A stretch of 64,000 nt of DNA, taken from assembly GCA_032358165.1 (NCBI GenBank), contig JAALGY010000023.1, positions 2,728,001 to 2,792,000 on the forward strand, in the 5' to 3' direction. Below are positions 35,274-46,133 of this stretch, in pieces. The notes under the pieces were generated by a model, which saw nothing but the letters and a program-made list of their open reading frames with translations, searched no databases and was not told the DNA's origin. The position numbers and the translations under genes are program-made. The stretch's first letter is position 1. Each line of letters begins with the position of its first letter. The stretch comes from Diplosphaera chodatii (lineage: Eukaryota; Chlorophyta; Trebouxiophyceae; Prasiolales; Stichococcaceae).

Positions 35274-38200
35274 CTATTCCGCCGGGCCAACATCTGCACG
35301 CACTGCAGGCTGTGACTGCGGCGCAGCTGGATCAGACTCGGGCAGGGCAGCCTCGGCTGCAGCTTCAGCCGCCTCTGCGGCAGGGCTGGCTGCTGCCTCC
35401 ACTGCAGCTGATTTTGCAGCCTCCTGGCCTGCTGCAGACGCTTCTCCCACCGCTCCCGCTTGTGGCACTGCATCCCGGCTCAAGCCCTGCCCCTGCCCAT
35501 TTGTCTCCTCCAGCCACAGCTTGTACCTGTCGACAGGCTTTGCACGTAGTTGAAGGTCCAGGTGTGAGTGGGATGCATAACCATCACATCACACGAGCTA
35601 AGCACACCACGTGCACAGTAGAGGACGGGGCGCACTTGAGCAGGTCCTTGTCCTTTGGCTGCACACGACGCCAGTCCTCGCGGCAGAACATGAAGTACGC
35701 ATCCGCGCCATCTGCGCAGGCCGGGCAGGCTGTCAGCACAATGACGATAGTGGCATATGCACCGTGATACTTTCAGTGGGTAGTGCATGCACAGTCCAGT
35801 TGACCAAGGGCTCGCTCACATTTGCCGATGCCGTACAGCTCCTCGGGGTTAGTCCACTGCAACAAGCACATGATGCTTTCAGCGCCCAACCTTCAAGTAT
35901 ACGCATGCGTGGCCGTGTGCACGATCCAGGTAACTGCACCAGCATGCAGAATCGGAGACACACCCAATGCCAGGTTTTCTCAGCATCTCGACAGTCGAGC
36001 CATCTCTGCATGCTCGGCTCATATCGCACACCATGCACCTGCTTCTCGACATAGTCGTCAGAGAAGCGCTGGAAGGCAGCCGCGCGCTTGTAGAAGCCCA
36101 GGGTGTCGATGATGGCGCTGATATCCTTCGTGTCCGCCGCCACTGCTGCCTCCGGCGTGGGGCACAGATCGAACAGCTTCCAGATGACCTGCGGCAGCTT
36201 GGACTGTATCAGGTACATGAGCTCCACACAAATGTTCATGTATATCGCATCCATGCAGTAGTCCCTATGCCGGACTAGCTTTTTGCGGTGCACTACCACC
36301 AGTGAACAGCCAACAGCGCTCGCAACATGGGCTCCTCTAATGTCACCTTCCGCACAGCCTGCGCTGTGGTCTTGTTGAGCAGCAGGCATGCCACCAGCAG
36401 CTTCCAGGGGTTGGTGAACAGCTGCTCCTCAATCAGGCCAAAGGGGGACGCCGGCGGCTCCCACGTCGCCACCTGTAAGCCAGCACATCGCGATGGTAAA
36501 TGCACTGCATCGACAGCAGATCCAGCACTACCCCTAGCGTCGGGAGGCAATTGGCCATACCGCCCGCCCTCGCTCCACTTGCCCCCGCCGCTTGCGTCAT
36601 GACAGCTCTTGCGTTCAACACATACTTCATGCAGCTGGCCGGCTGCCCCTGCGCTCACCCGAGGGTCGCCAGCCGCAATGAGGCCGCCGGCCTGCGACAT
36701 GCGGCGGCCGCGGGAGGGGCGAGGCAATGCCAGCGCCGCCGCTCGCTGCGGGGACGCCCCGCCCGCCCGCCGCTCTGCCCGCACCTCCTGCATCCGCTCC
36801 TGCAGGGACGAACATCCAAAGTTTGCAACAGCAATGCCTGGCCCACACGCTTTGGCCACAAACGTTGGTTGTGGCCAGCAGCAGCTCTTTATGCAGAGCG
36901 CTGGTGAAAACAATGGTGGCCACCTGCAGCTTGGACATGAAGGCGGCGCCATCCACCGAGCCAGCTGCACCATTCACTGCCGCTGCCACGTCGCCGCCAC
37001 TGGACAGGTCGCTGGCGCCCGAGAACCCTGCAGCCTCCGAGTCTTCAGTCGCCGAGGACGTTTGCTGTGCGGCTGCTGCTCTCTTCACTGCCTGCAAGGC
37101 TGGCGATGTGGCTGGGGCATGGCTCCGCTGTGCATCAGGGGCTGGTGACGCCTCCTGCTGCCTGTCAGTTGCGGCAGCTGCCTGAGTGTTGTTTGCTGCC
37201 GGCTGTGCAGCAGCACCCCTGCTGGCTTTTGCTGCTGTCTTGCCTCGTTGGCGGCCGCGCGCGGTTTTGGGCTGTTTGGCAGGCTTGCCAGTGGCTGCTG
37301 TGCCTGCACCTGATCCATTGGCTGTGGGCTTAGCTGGGGCAGCACCTGCCGATTGCAGAAAGTTTATGGTTGGACGGCTTCAACTCCAGTGCCCCACAAA
37401 CAAGACTGACTGTGAGGTAGTGCTTAGGAGCAGCCAGTATGAGAAAAGCTAAACCCTGATATCTGTGTTATGCAGATGGTGCTGACATGCACATGCATCA
37501 GAAATGAGCCACCTTCTGCAGGCGCAGCGTCTGACGCTGCGACGGGCTCATTGCCGCTGGTGTCGGCCTTGTGACGCTTACTGCTCGGCTCAGCCGACTG
37601 GTCTGCTGTCTGATCGTCTGCCTTCTCAGACTCGCCTTCTTCTGGCTGCTGCTGCTGCTGCTGTGCCGACTGCAGCTGGTTGGCTTCCTCTTGCCGCCTA
37701 GCAATCTCTGCATTGCTGGGCCGCCCGCGCTTCTTCTTGCCAGGCTTTCTGGCTGCGCCGGCCGGCTGGGCCGGCTGCACTGCAGCGGATGCAGGCGCAT
37801 CTGCAGGCGTATGGCGCGTGCGCTTGCGCGGCATAGGCTCTTCTGCAGCTGACGTATCCTCTGTTGCTGCTTCGGTTGAAGCTGCTGCCAGCTCTTCTGC
37901 TGGCTTCTGCTGGCCGTCCTGCTGTTGTTGCTGCTGGTCGGCTTCTGCCGGTTGTTGCTGCTGCGATTGCTGCTCCCCATTGGCGACCTCGGCATTGCTA
38001 TCCTGCCCGCGCTTCCGCTTGCTGGCTGCTGCAGCTGCTACAGGCTGCTCACCGGCGGAAGGCTGTTCATCTGCCGCCAGCTTTGGTTCCTGCTCCGCTG
38101 CGGCCTGGGCAGCGGGCACTGCTGGCGCCTCAGCCGCATTGTCTGCAGCATCATCCTCCTCCTCCACTGCATCCAGCGACCGTGCATCGGCCAGCACATC

Positions 38201-39610
38201 TGCAGCTGCTCCAGCTGTGACAGGGGCCGCATCAGCCTCAGCTGCAGCAGGGGCCGCATCCGCTACGAACGCAGCTGCTGGTTCTGCTGCCTCTTCTGCT
38301 GCAGGGGCCATATCAGCCGCAGGAGCCGCTGCTGGCTCCGCTGCCTGCTGCTCGAGTGGGTCGGGTTCCGCGGCGGCAGGCTGCGACTCGTCAGGCGCAG
38401 GTGTGGCAACCTCCTCCACACCGGCTACCGCCTCAGTGGCGGCTTTGGGCGCTGCATCTGATGCCGCGGCGGCAGCGCTTCCTGCCCTGGCGGAGGAGCG
38501 TCCTGCCCGTGCTGTGGCTGCTCTTGGCGCTGGCGCTTGCTGCTTTCCATTCTGCCTGGCGTCCTCGAGCATGTCCAGCAGCGCCATGACCTGGTTGGCA
38601 AGCAAACCAAGGTCATGGCTGTCGCCAGCTACAAGGCTGAGGATTGCAGCTTCTATGTCTGCAGGGTGTGCCTCCAAATCCCTGAATGTGCAAACCACGT
38701 TCGAATCTGCGAGTCAAGGTCACACCTCTGCGACTGACCGGCAGGTGATCCGCTGGTTGCTGCCGTGTGGGGCGTAATGGCTGTAGCAGGTGTCTGTCTG
38801 CTGGTTGCCAACCTCAGTCACCGTGCACAGCCACTCGTCGCCGAAGGCCCGCCCTGACAGCATGCAAACATGGTGTTCAGCTAGTGCCGTGAATTTCACA
38901 ACCACCAGGATGGTATGGTAAAATGAGGAACCACCCTGTCGGGCATGGATATCAATAGACTCACCCAGGTCCTCAATCTGCTTGCGCATGCGGGCCAGCG
39001 CTTGCGCTGCAGCCAGTGGCGACTTGCCAGAGCAGTAACTGTAGCGCGGCTGGCCTGACGGGGCTGCCTTTGCTGCTGCACCGCTGGCACGCCGCCCAGG
39101 TGCCTTGACCGCGCTGCTCGGTCGGCCACTGCTGCTGATGGGCTGCCGGCTGCTGCTGACTGGCTGGGGCCTGGCGTCGCTGTCTGACGTGTCGCTGCTG
39201 AGGCTGTCGTCATCATCGTCGCTGTCGGCGATGGAGATGCGTTTGCCGGCTGTGGGCCTGGAGGCCGTGCCGCGTGCTGAGATCACCTCCTTCTCTTTCT
39301 TGACTGGCTTGCGGGGAGGCGCCTTCTGCGCCTTCTTTGTCACCCTTGCGGGCGCCTTGGGAGCACGAGGAGCAGTCCTGCCGTTCAGCTCGGCACGCTT
39401 CGCCAAGTTCTGGGGCGTGGGCCTGAAGCCCGGCGCCTTGCAATTGCTGCACCCTGACCGCCTGCATGCAGCACAAAATGTGTTCAAATGCTGTTGCATG
39501 CATGGGCATGATTCATGAGATGCATATCGGCAACGATGGCGCACGCTGTCTCAGCAATACGGTACTTACGCATATCTGCAGCGACCACAGCCGTGCGCCT
39601 CGTCCTCCAT
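35274..39610 (-). CDS. MBD4-type mismatch-specific DNA glycosylase with N-terminal zinc finger and MBD-like segment
   Basis: HhH-family glycosylase expected to remove T or U from G mismatches, such as deaminated 5-methylcytosine. The C-terminal domain is clear: FGLIEEQLFTNPWKLLVACL, NKTTAQAVRKV (36330-36470), PQVIWKLFDLCPTPEAAVA, IIDTLGFYKRAAAFQRFSDD (36070-36190), then the HhH ELYGIGKYGADAYFMFCRED and WRRVQPKDKDLLKYKLWLEE. The Asp in QPKDKD matches the catalytic Asp position of MBD4. The protein ends in an Ala/Glu-rich tail with a stop at 35274. The N-terminus from the ATG at 39610 reads MEDEAHGCGRCRYARSGCSN, a CxxC(x6)CxxC zinc finger. A basic Ser-rich linker follows, then DEWLCTVTEVGNQQTDTCYS with NQRITCRS, which fits an MBD fold. 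The central linker (36600-38700) is very Ala/Gln-rich with an AT-hook-like KKKRGRPSN. The splice near 38700-38760 is unresolved, so two adjacent genes cannot be fully excluded. Confidence 0.82.
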
Positions 39611-39956
39611 GCCGTTGATCTGTTAGTTCAGCAAGTCCCAAGAATGTCAATCCGACACCATAGCATGAGTGAGACAAGGCGCGCGGTGCCTACATGAGCT
39701 GCTCAGGCACAGCAAGTGCAACCGTACTGCGGTTTCGTGCGTGCAGCACGGCAACGAAGTGCCGGCCAGCTGTGCCCTGCCTAGCTTTGCTCAATGTTCC
39801 TTCCTACATCCGCGTGCTGCTACCATCGCCACGCAGGCTGGCAACAGAGGGCACTCATCAAGGTAAACATAAGCTGTGATCGACGAAGCAGTGTGGATGA
39901 TACCTTCCACCGGATCGCACACTAGGAAGCAACCAACCATGCTGTGATAGCTTCCG
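39611..39956. promoter_or_regulatory. Divergent intergenic region between the MBD4-type gene and the DUF1995 gene
   Basis: About 350 bp between start codons on opposite strands, expected to hold both promoters. I see no core element or small gene here. Confidence 0.5.
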
Positions 39957-42247
39957 ATGGCGGGTATCATGGCACAACTGGGAGGCCCATCCACTTGCAT
40001 GCACTGCCCAAGCAGCACATGGCTTGTTCATAGGACCAGTCCAGCAGTGCTACATAGCAGGTCGGTGTCCCACATCAGCAGCAATGCACACCAGCACAGC
40101 AGCAGCAGCAGGCCTTGCTGCCGGCGGCATGCGGTGGCGCATGTTAGAGCGAGCCCGCCCTGCGCACAACAGCAGCAGCAGTCGCAGCGCGAGGATCGGT
40201 CAGCTGGCCGCGACACGTACAGACCGAACTCGTTTCAGGATGTTATAGACGATGCCACCACAGCGGTGCTTGCCGGCATTGAGGATGGCCTCACACGAAT
40301 GGAGGTCGAGCTGCCCTCGGTTGGCGTCGACAGTGAGTGATCACAAGACGGGGCACATCATCTGCTGCAGCGTCACGAGATTGGCATCCTGCTGCAGCAG
40401 TGTTCTGACCATATCAATGGTGCCTTGCTAGGCTACAAGGGGGCCTCGGACATGTATATCGACACGAATGTCCAGCTGGCAATTGCGGCAGCACGGCAGG
40501 TGGGTGCACACTGCACGTGACAATTGCTATGAGAGGATGACAATGCACCCGCTGCAGCTCATTGGTGATGCTGCTGAGAGTCCACCCATGCCGACAGTTT
40601 GTGCCACAGATCCGGAAAGCAGGCAAGACGGTGCACATTGTGGTGCCCGATGCAACAGAGTTCAAGCGCTCTTATAAGCTGTGAGCTCCTCCAAGATTCC
40701 TCCCCAGACTGCATCCCATTGGCTGTGTCGCATGATGCCAAAGTGCTGGCAAGCTCATGGCGTCCACCTCCGGGCTGCAGATCAAAGTCGGCGCTCGACT
40801 TGTCGCCGGGCGTGACAATGGGGTACCTGACAGAGGACAAGCGCAGCATCGCTGGTGCCTTTGGCTCGCTGTTCAGGCGCGGCGGCAGCAGTGCAGAGGC
40901 CAACCAGCAGCAGTCGCAGGCGGCGGCAAAGGCAGACGTGTTCCTGGCGGTGCGCCCTCATGTTTGCAGCGTTGGGCTTGTGCATGGCGGCTGGAAGTCC
41001 TTCATCCGCCTCGGCTGCGTGTACTGCAGACCCCTGCTGACACAAAAGCATGCCGTCAGACCTGTGTGCTGCACGCCACGGTGTGCAGCCCATGCGGCGC
41101 AGGTCAACGCGTCAACAGTGGAGCTCGTGGACCTGGAGAACTATGTGAACGAGGTGGTGCGGGGCAAGCCCATCGTGCTGTGGAACCTGGAGCTGGACAC
41201 GCTGCGCGCTGACCTGGGTGCGGTCCAGTCTCCAGTTTTGGAGACCCGCCTCTGGGTTCTGCATACGTTAGACACTGGATGTGCTGGATCACAGCGTGCA
41301 TCACGCATGGCCCCTGAGCTCGTGGTCAAGCAGAGGTCATTTTGTCCAATGAGGAGCACCGAAGTTGGCTCCTCCGGCCTGGCTTCGTGGTGTGCGCTGG
41401 CTATTCAAACCAGTGGCGCGTCCGTGCTTAGCACAGATGGTGGCTGCAGGGCTGCTGGGATTCCCCCCAAAGGAGCTGCAGTACCGCTTTCTGGCAGGGT
41501 TCACTCCAGTGTTTTACATCAGGCAGCGTGACTACTCCAAGGTGTCGTGCAGGGCACCCTGTTGCAGTGCAGTCTGCTGATCATTTTGCTATTGGTCACA
41601 GATATCTACTTCTCACTATTATACTAGACAAACTGTTCTGACTTGCAGTCTGTGTCGGTGGCGCCGTACATCATCAACTACAGCGGGGCACTCTTCCGAG
41701 AGTACCCTGGCCCCTGGCAGGTGCACAGCTGCATTGGGTCATATCCAGCTGTTTCTTCTATTGCCATCCTCTCATCAGCTGCAACACATAGTTGATGGTA
41801 CGCATTCATCGTTACAGGTCATGCTGCGGCAGCAGGATGGAACTGGCACATACGTATGTGTGTCAGAAGACCGGCAGCGCTTCAATTTGGGCAATGTGAG
41901 GCAGCTCATCCCGATTTGCTCATACTGTGGCCATGCTGTGGCTGCACGAGTCACCAGGTGCCCCTTGTGCACGACTGCTGAAACAAGCCGATGTGTAATG
42001 TGCAGTTCAAGGAGGAGCTCATGATTGCAATGGGCCTGAACACCGAGGAAGAGGGCAGCCCCATGGCCTTCTTTAGGCGGGGCTATAAGGTATGCTCGCA
42101 ATATTACTGCAACTGACATGCGTGCACGAGTTGCCTGTTTCTGGTGTCAGTGCATGAAGCTGTGACATGACTCATATGTCCATGCAGACCTCGACATGGT
42201 GGGAGGACGCCTACTCAGAGGAGGAATCTCATGAATGGAGGCGGTAA
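39957..42247 (+). CDS. DUF1995 protein, LPA3-like photosystem II assembly factor, plastid
   Basis: DUF1995 proteins include Arabidopsis LPA3, which helps assemble CP43 into photosystem II. The ATG at 39957 starts a long Ser/His/Arg-rich leader ([20 protein letters not shown]) typical of a chloroplast transit peptide. The mature part begins [20 protein letters not shown] (near 40215), then [36 protein letters not shown] (near 40435), [18 protein letters not shown] (near 40630), [19 protein letters not shown] (near 40820), [30 protein letters not shown] (near 41120), [20 protein letters not shown] (near 41450), [20 protein letters not shown] (near 41665) and [20 protein letters not shown]. It stops at 42245-42247. 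All blocks are collinear with the family. The LPA3 assignment within DUF1995 is less sure than the family itself. Confidence 0.85.
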
Positions 42248-42467
42248 CGGGACTGGATGCCAGTCGGTACTAGATGACATGGCAGCACGCAGAACCAGAA
42301 GACAGGGCACAGCCAGAGAGTCGCAGTGCTTGATACCTGCCAGGGCACTATACTAGCTACCAAATGCGGTCAACAACATGACTGACAGACAAGCAACTGG
42401 CAACGATGTCAATCCCACAAGGCAATGCTGAGCTACACAAGCACCACCTGAAGATTCGCACAACCCC

Positions 42468-43766
42468 TTAGCCATAGCAACGGATGCGTGAAGAAGCACC
42501 CTTGCTGGCATCCTGGCCGCCCTTCTCCAGATACTGCTGGTGGTAGTCCTCTGCAAGCCAGTAGTCCCCGGCGGAAACTAGCTCGACAACCACCTCCTTG
42601 CCGGCAACAGGCCGCCATGAGCCCTCCTCCAGCTTGGCATTGATATCCGCCATCATCTGCAGGCAGCATGCAGGCTTCAACCTAGCTACTACATGCTCAC
42701 TGTACGATGTTGACGACTAGCAGCTGTGTCCGTATCGCCCAGCCAAATACCAGGAGCCCACAGTACCTTCTCAGCAGCAGCCTTCTGCTCATCGTTGTGG
42801 TAGGCGATCTGGCTGCGGTACTGGCTGCCCGAGTCGTTCCCTTGCCTGCAATGTGTACAGCATACGCTGGGGTCACGTCAGCCAATTTTACCACAGTACG
42901 GCCATTGGGAGGGTTTACCACAGTACGACCATTAGGAGGGCAAAGCACGCAAAGCAAATGCCACACCTGTTCTTCGTTGTGGGGTCTGTCCGCTCAAAAA
43001 AGACCTCCAGCAATCGCTCATAGTTGGTCTCCTTGGGGTCGAAGTACACCTGCAGAACAGGTGAGGCAGATGTGCACGAGTCGGGAACCCGGGTCAGCAT
43101 CCGGGGTACAACACTAACTGGAAAGTCAAGACATCGTGTAACAAGATGCTAACCTGCACTGCCTCAGCATGGCCGGTGCCACCGCCGCACACCGCCTGGT
43201 AGCTGGGTGCCTCGACTTGGCCCTGCGTGTAGCCCACAGACGTCTGCGTCACTCCCGGCTCCCGCTGGAATGCGAGCTCCAGGCCCCAGAAGCAGCCGCC
43301 AGCAAAGGTGGCGATGTCCTGACCCGCTGGTGCCGACTTTGGCGCCAGCTCTGTCTTTGCCTGCTGCATGAAGCCCCGTCCCCACGCAAACACTCCGGTG
43401 GTAGCAAGGACCTGCAGTCAGCATGTGCATCCCATAATTTCGGTGAATCCGGTAGTAGCAAGGACCTGCAGTCAGCATGTGCATCCCATAATTTTCGGTG
43501 AAGTGCAAAGCATGTGGCGCAAGGCAAGACAGCAGGGCATCATTGCAGTGCGACAGACTGTGCTTGCACACCTGGCGATGGCTCTGCGACCGCGCGAATG
43601 ACGCTCCCGCACTGCGCAGGAACGCTGACGACCCGGAACCGAGAGTCCTGAAGGGGGCACTGCCAACCTGACCGCTGGAAGGCTGTGCTGCACGGGCGCC
43701 TGGCAGCAGTCTGACAGCACGAGCAACTGATGCAGTGGACACCCCGGCGCAGATGCGAGCTGCCAT
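42468..43766 (-). CDS. MSRA: Peptide methionine sulfoxide reductase A, organelle-targeted
   Basis: Reduces methionine-S-sulfoxide in proteins using thioredoxin-type electrons. Exon 1 (ATG at 43766) is a targeting leader rich in Ala, Arg and Ser ([20 protein letters not shown]). Exon 2 starts [17 protein letters not shown] and carries the catalytic motif [20 protein letters not shown] with the nucleophilic Cys, then [20 protein letters not shown] and [10 protein letters not shown]. The next exon is [20 protein letters not shown] with [19 protein letters not shown] and [13 protein letters not shown]. The last exon is [20 protein letters not shown] with [14 protein letters not shown] and ends SSRIRCYG at 42468, the usual plastid-type C-terminus. 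The length is normal. Two of its introns carry recent tandem duplications (see repeats). It is convergent with the DUF1995 gene. Confidence 0.93.
42887..42940. repeat. Two-copy 27-bp tandem repeat in a msrA intron
   Basis: A 27-bp unit beginning TTTACCACAGTACG occurs twice in direct tandem (42887-42913 and 42914-42940) with two substitutions. It lies inside the intron after the exon encoding [10 protein letters not shown]. Confidence 0.85.
43395..43502. repeat. Two-copy tandem repeat of about 53 bp that duplicates a msrA splice acceptor
   Basis: Copies at 43395-43447 and 43449-43502 differ by one substitution and one inserted base. On the coding strand each copy holds the acceptor CTGACTGCAG followed by GTCCTTGCTAC, the first bases of msrA exon 2. 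The copy nearer exon 1 is a decoy: reading on from it meets an in-frame TGA after 15 codons. Confidence 0.85.
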
Positions 43767-43942
43767 GAGCAGTATACAAGATGTGTCTGGGTAATGCTGC
43801 GTGCGCTTATGCTAAAGTAACCTTCGACTGCACATCTGTCGCATGAGGCGAAAGTCTGTGACGTGGCGAATCTTCTGCTACGTCCAACTTCCAAATACCG
43901 AGGTGTGCCCAGACATGAGCCTAGACGGTTTCAGATGCTTAG

Positions 43943-45872
43943 TCATCCTCCAGGCCGGTTCACCCAGAGGTCGTATAGCCAGATGCTGAGCACCAAGAGG
44001 CCAATCTCAAAAGCCACCCGCCGCACGATCCTGAACTTCAGATCACCCCGCTGCCGCCGACTGCCTGCCAGGTCACGGAACAACAAGTTGCCGTGATGCT
44101 CTGTCAGTGCGTGCACAACGCCAGATAGGTGCCCCTTGCCGACGATCCCGACGACCGTATGGCTGCCGTTCACCTGCAAGCAGGACAACATACTTCACCT
44201 GGGCATACCCTGCAAAGAGGTGCTCCCACAAACACAGTCGATGCAGCTGTGAGCATGACTAATGAAGCAATGCGCACTGCTTTGCTGCGCGACAGAGACC
44301 AAGCCAGGTACACGTCGCGTTCGTGGAGTAGGGGCAGCATGACTTCCGGGAAGCGACCGCTGAACTCCGCCAGCATTGCAGAGATGGCTGCACCACACCA
44401 AGCATACGGCTCACTGTTATGTTGTACTTATGGTGGGCGCCAGACCAGTGCTGCAGGAGAACAGGCTGCACCTCTCCTGTCTTGCTTGCCTGAATCTGAT
44501 TTCATGTGCTCAACGACAGCGGCGTCAAACCCCACGGCCGGTCGTGCAATCGCCGCCTGCACATCGGCATGCAGACCGCTCAAGTGAATGGAGACCCAAA
44601 CTACAAGCCCAACCGGGATGTGCCTGGGTGTGCATGACCTTCACCAGCCAGTCAGCCAGTCAGGAGCCCTTCTGTGTCCGCCCACGAACTGTACCCAAAA
44701 GCAGTGTGGACTGTTGGACCTGCGTGAGGCCACGCAGCAGCTGCAGGCGGCGGCGCCAGCTGAGCGCCGCCCACGCGCGCTGCAGCGACACCTCGATCGG
44801 CCGGTCGCCCAGCACCAGCTGCGCCCCGCACGCCTCGGCCGCCTCCCGCGCCGCCACAAACTCTGCACCCGCCTGCAGCCCCACCTGCGTGAGAGCGTGG
44901 AAAAAGGCATCAGCTCGATGGCACTAGCATGTTGTGAGCAGGTCGGCACAAAGGGGATGGCCTAAAGGTCCGACGGGAAGCCGCTATGGCACATGAAATG
45001 CAGTAAAGCAAAGAGCATTGAAACACTTGTTGCAAACCTCGCTGCCAAGGTCACGTGTAGCTCGCGCCAGCAGCAGTCGCAGTATGAGCGCCGGTCCGCC
45101 GCCCAGCTGCAGCAAGCGGCTGGTCACCTCCATGAAGCTGCTTCCCCTGCGCGCAAGCATATGCAACACTTGCATGATTGGTTCATGCATGGGAATACTG
45201 ATGCTGACTTTTGCTTTGTAATACGCATGCACCGGAGTCCGGGCGCGCTGGATTAAGTTTCTGACTTTGCAGATAGTTACCCGGCCTGCCACTGGCCCTT
45301 TGACGGTGTTCCAGCCTCATCATACATGATGCCGGCGCGGCTGCGGCACAGCTCCACGACCACATTCTGCGGTCGCACCGCCGCGACCAGGCGCTTCGCG
45401 TCTCGAGCCGATTGTTCGCTGAGGTGAGCGGTGCCAAGGATCAGTATCACCTCGGGCTCGCGGTAGCCATCTGTGCGGCGCTCCACATACAGAGCCGGAC
45501 GCTGAACCACTACGAGAGAGCCTGCAGAGCATGAAGTTTGTGTCTCACTTTGCATCGAGACAGACGACCTGTGTCAGTCTGTGCACTGAGCAACAACACC
45601 TGAACGTGTGCCAAAGTGCTCATGCTCAGAGAGCGCTCATGCTGTACCATGTACTAACCTTCCCTTGCCAGGTCCTTCAGCTCAGGGTGATGCTGCTCAA
45701 TGAAGTGCAGAGATCCTGCGACCTTCTGACGGAAGTCAAATCCCAGTGGAGGCGGCGTCACGGTCGCCTGGACTGCGACTGCCTTGTGTGCGATGCTGCG
45801 CTGCGACAGAGAAACAGTGAAGCTTTGCGGGACGTGGAAGCTGTTGCGGCTGCTCAGTATGTGTGACTGCAT
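43943..45872 (-). CDS. TraB-domain protein with C-terminal membrane anchor
   Basis: TraB/PrgY/GumN-type fold; plant and animal members sit on organelle membranes, and the biochemical activity is unsettled. The ATG at 45872 starts MQSHILSSRNSFHVPQSFTV, a possible plastid or mitochondrial leader, followed by FDFRQKVAGSLHFIEQHHPE. The TraB core is EPEVILILGTAHLSEQSARD with VRPQNVVVELCRSRAGIMYD (45330-45460), where GTAH and the ELC motif are conserved. Then come ALILRLLLARATRDLGSE, FVAAREAAEACGAQLVLGDR with PIEVSLQRAW (44770-44870), PEVMLPLLHERDVYLAWSLS (near 44330) and HTVVGIVGKGHLSGVVHAL (near 44130, the second GxxH motif). It ends FEIGLLVLSIWLYDLWVNRP, a membrane segment near the stop at 43943. 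An ORF further upstream (46321) was considered as start and rejected. It is tandem with msrA. Confidence 0.85.
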
Positions 45873-46133
45873 TCGTGATCAGCCCAATCCCAGTGTAAGT
45901 CCAGTTTGCGCAAACACATATGTTTCTGCACCCATGTCTCACACAGATCGAAGTGCATGCCCTCGCATGCCTGCGTGGCATCGATCTGACATTGTTGCAC
46001 CCCATTGTGCGGAACGGACGCAGACATGATGCGAGCATGATACTGTGCTTCAGCTCCGGGCAAGGCGTGCAAGTTTGTGCGGCCCGACACCAGGTGATCA
46101 GCAACGGCCACAAGGGATGCATGCGCACGCTAG
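45873..46133. promoter_or_regulatory. Divergent promoter region between the TraB gene and the CLC gene
   Basis: About 260 bp between start codons on opposite strands. No core motif was recognised. It contains CA- and TG-rich segments only. Confidence 0.45.

Noticed and set aside
37680..38777. 365-residue plus-strand ORF
   Set aside because: It is antisense to the Ala/Gln/Glu-rich linker of the MBD4-type gene. The translation is an Ala/Ser/Cys low-complexity string, as expected opposite GCA-repeat coding DNA.
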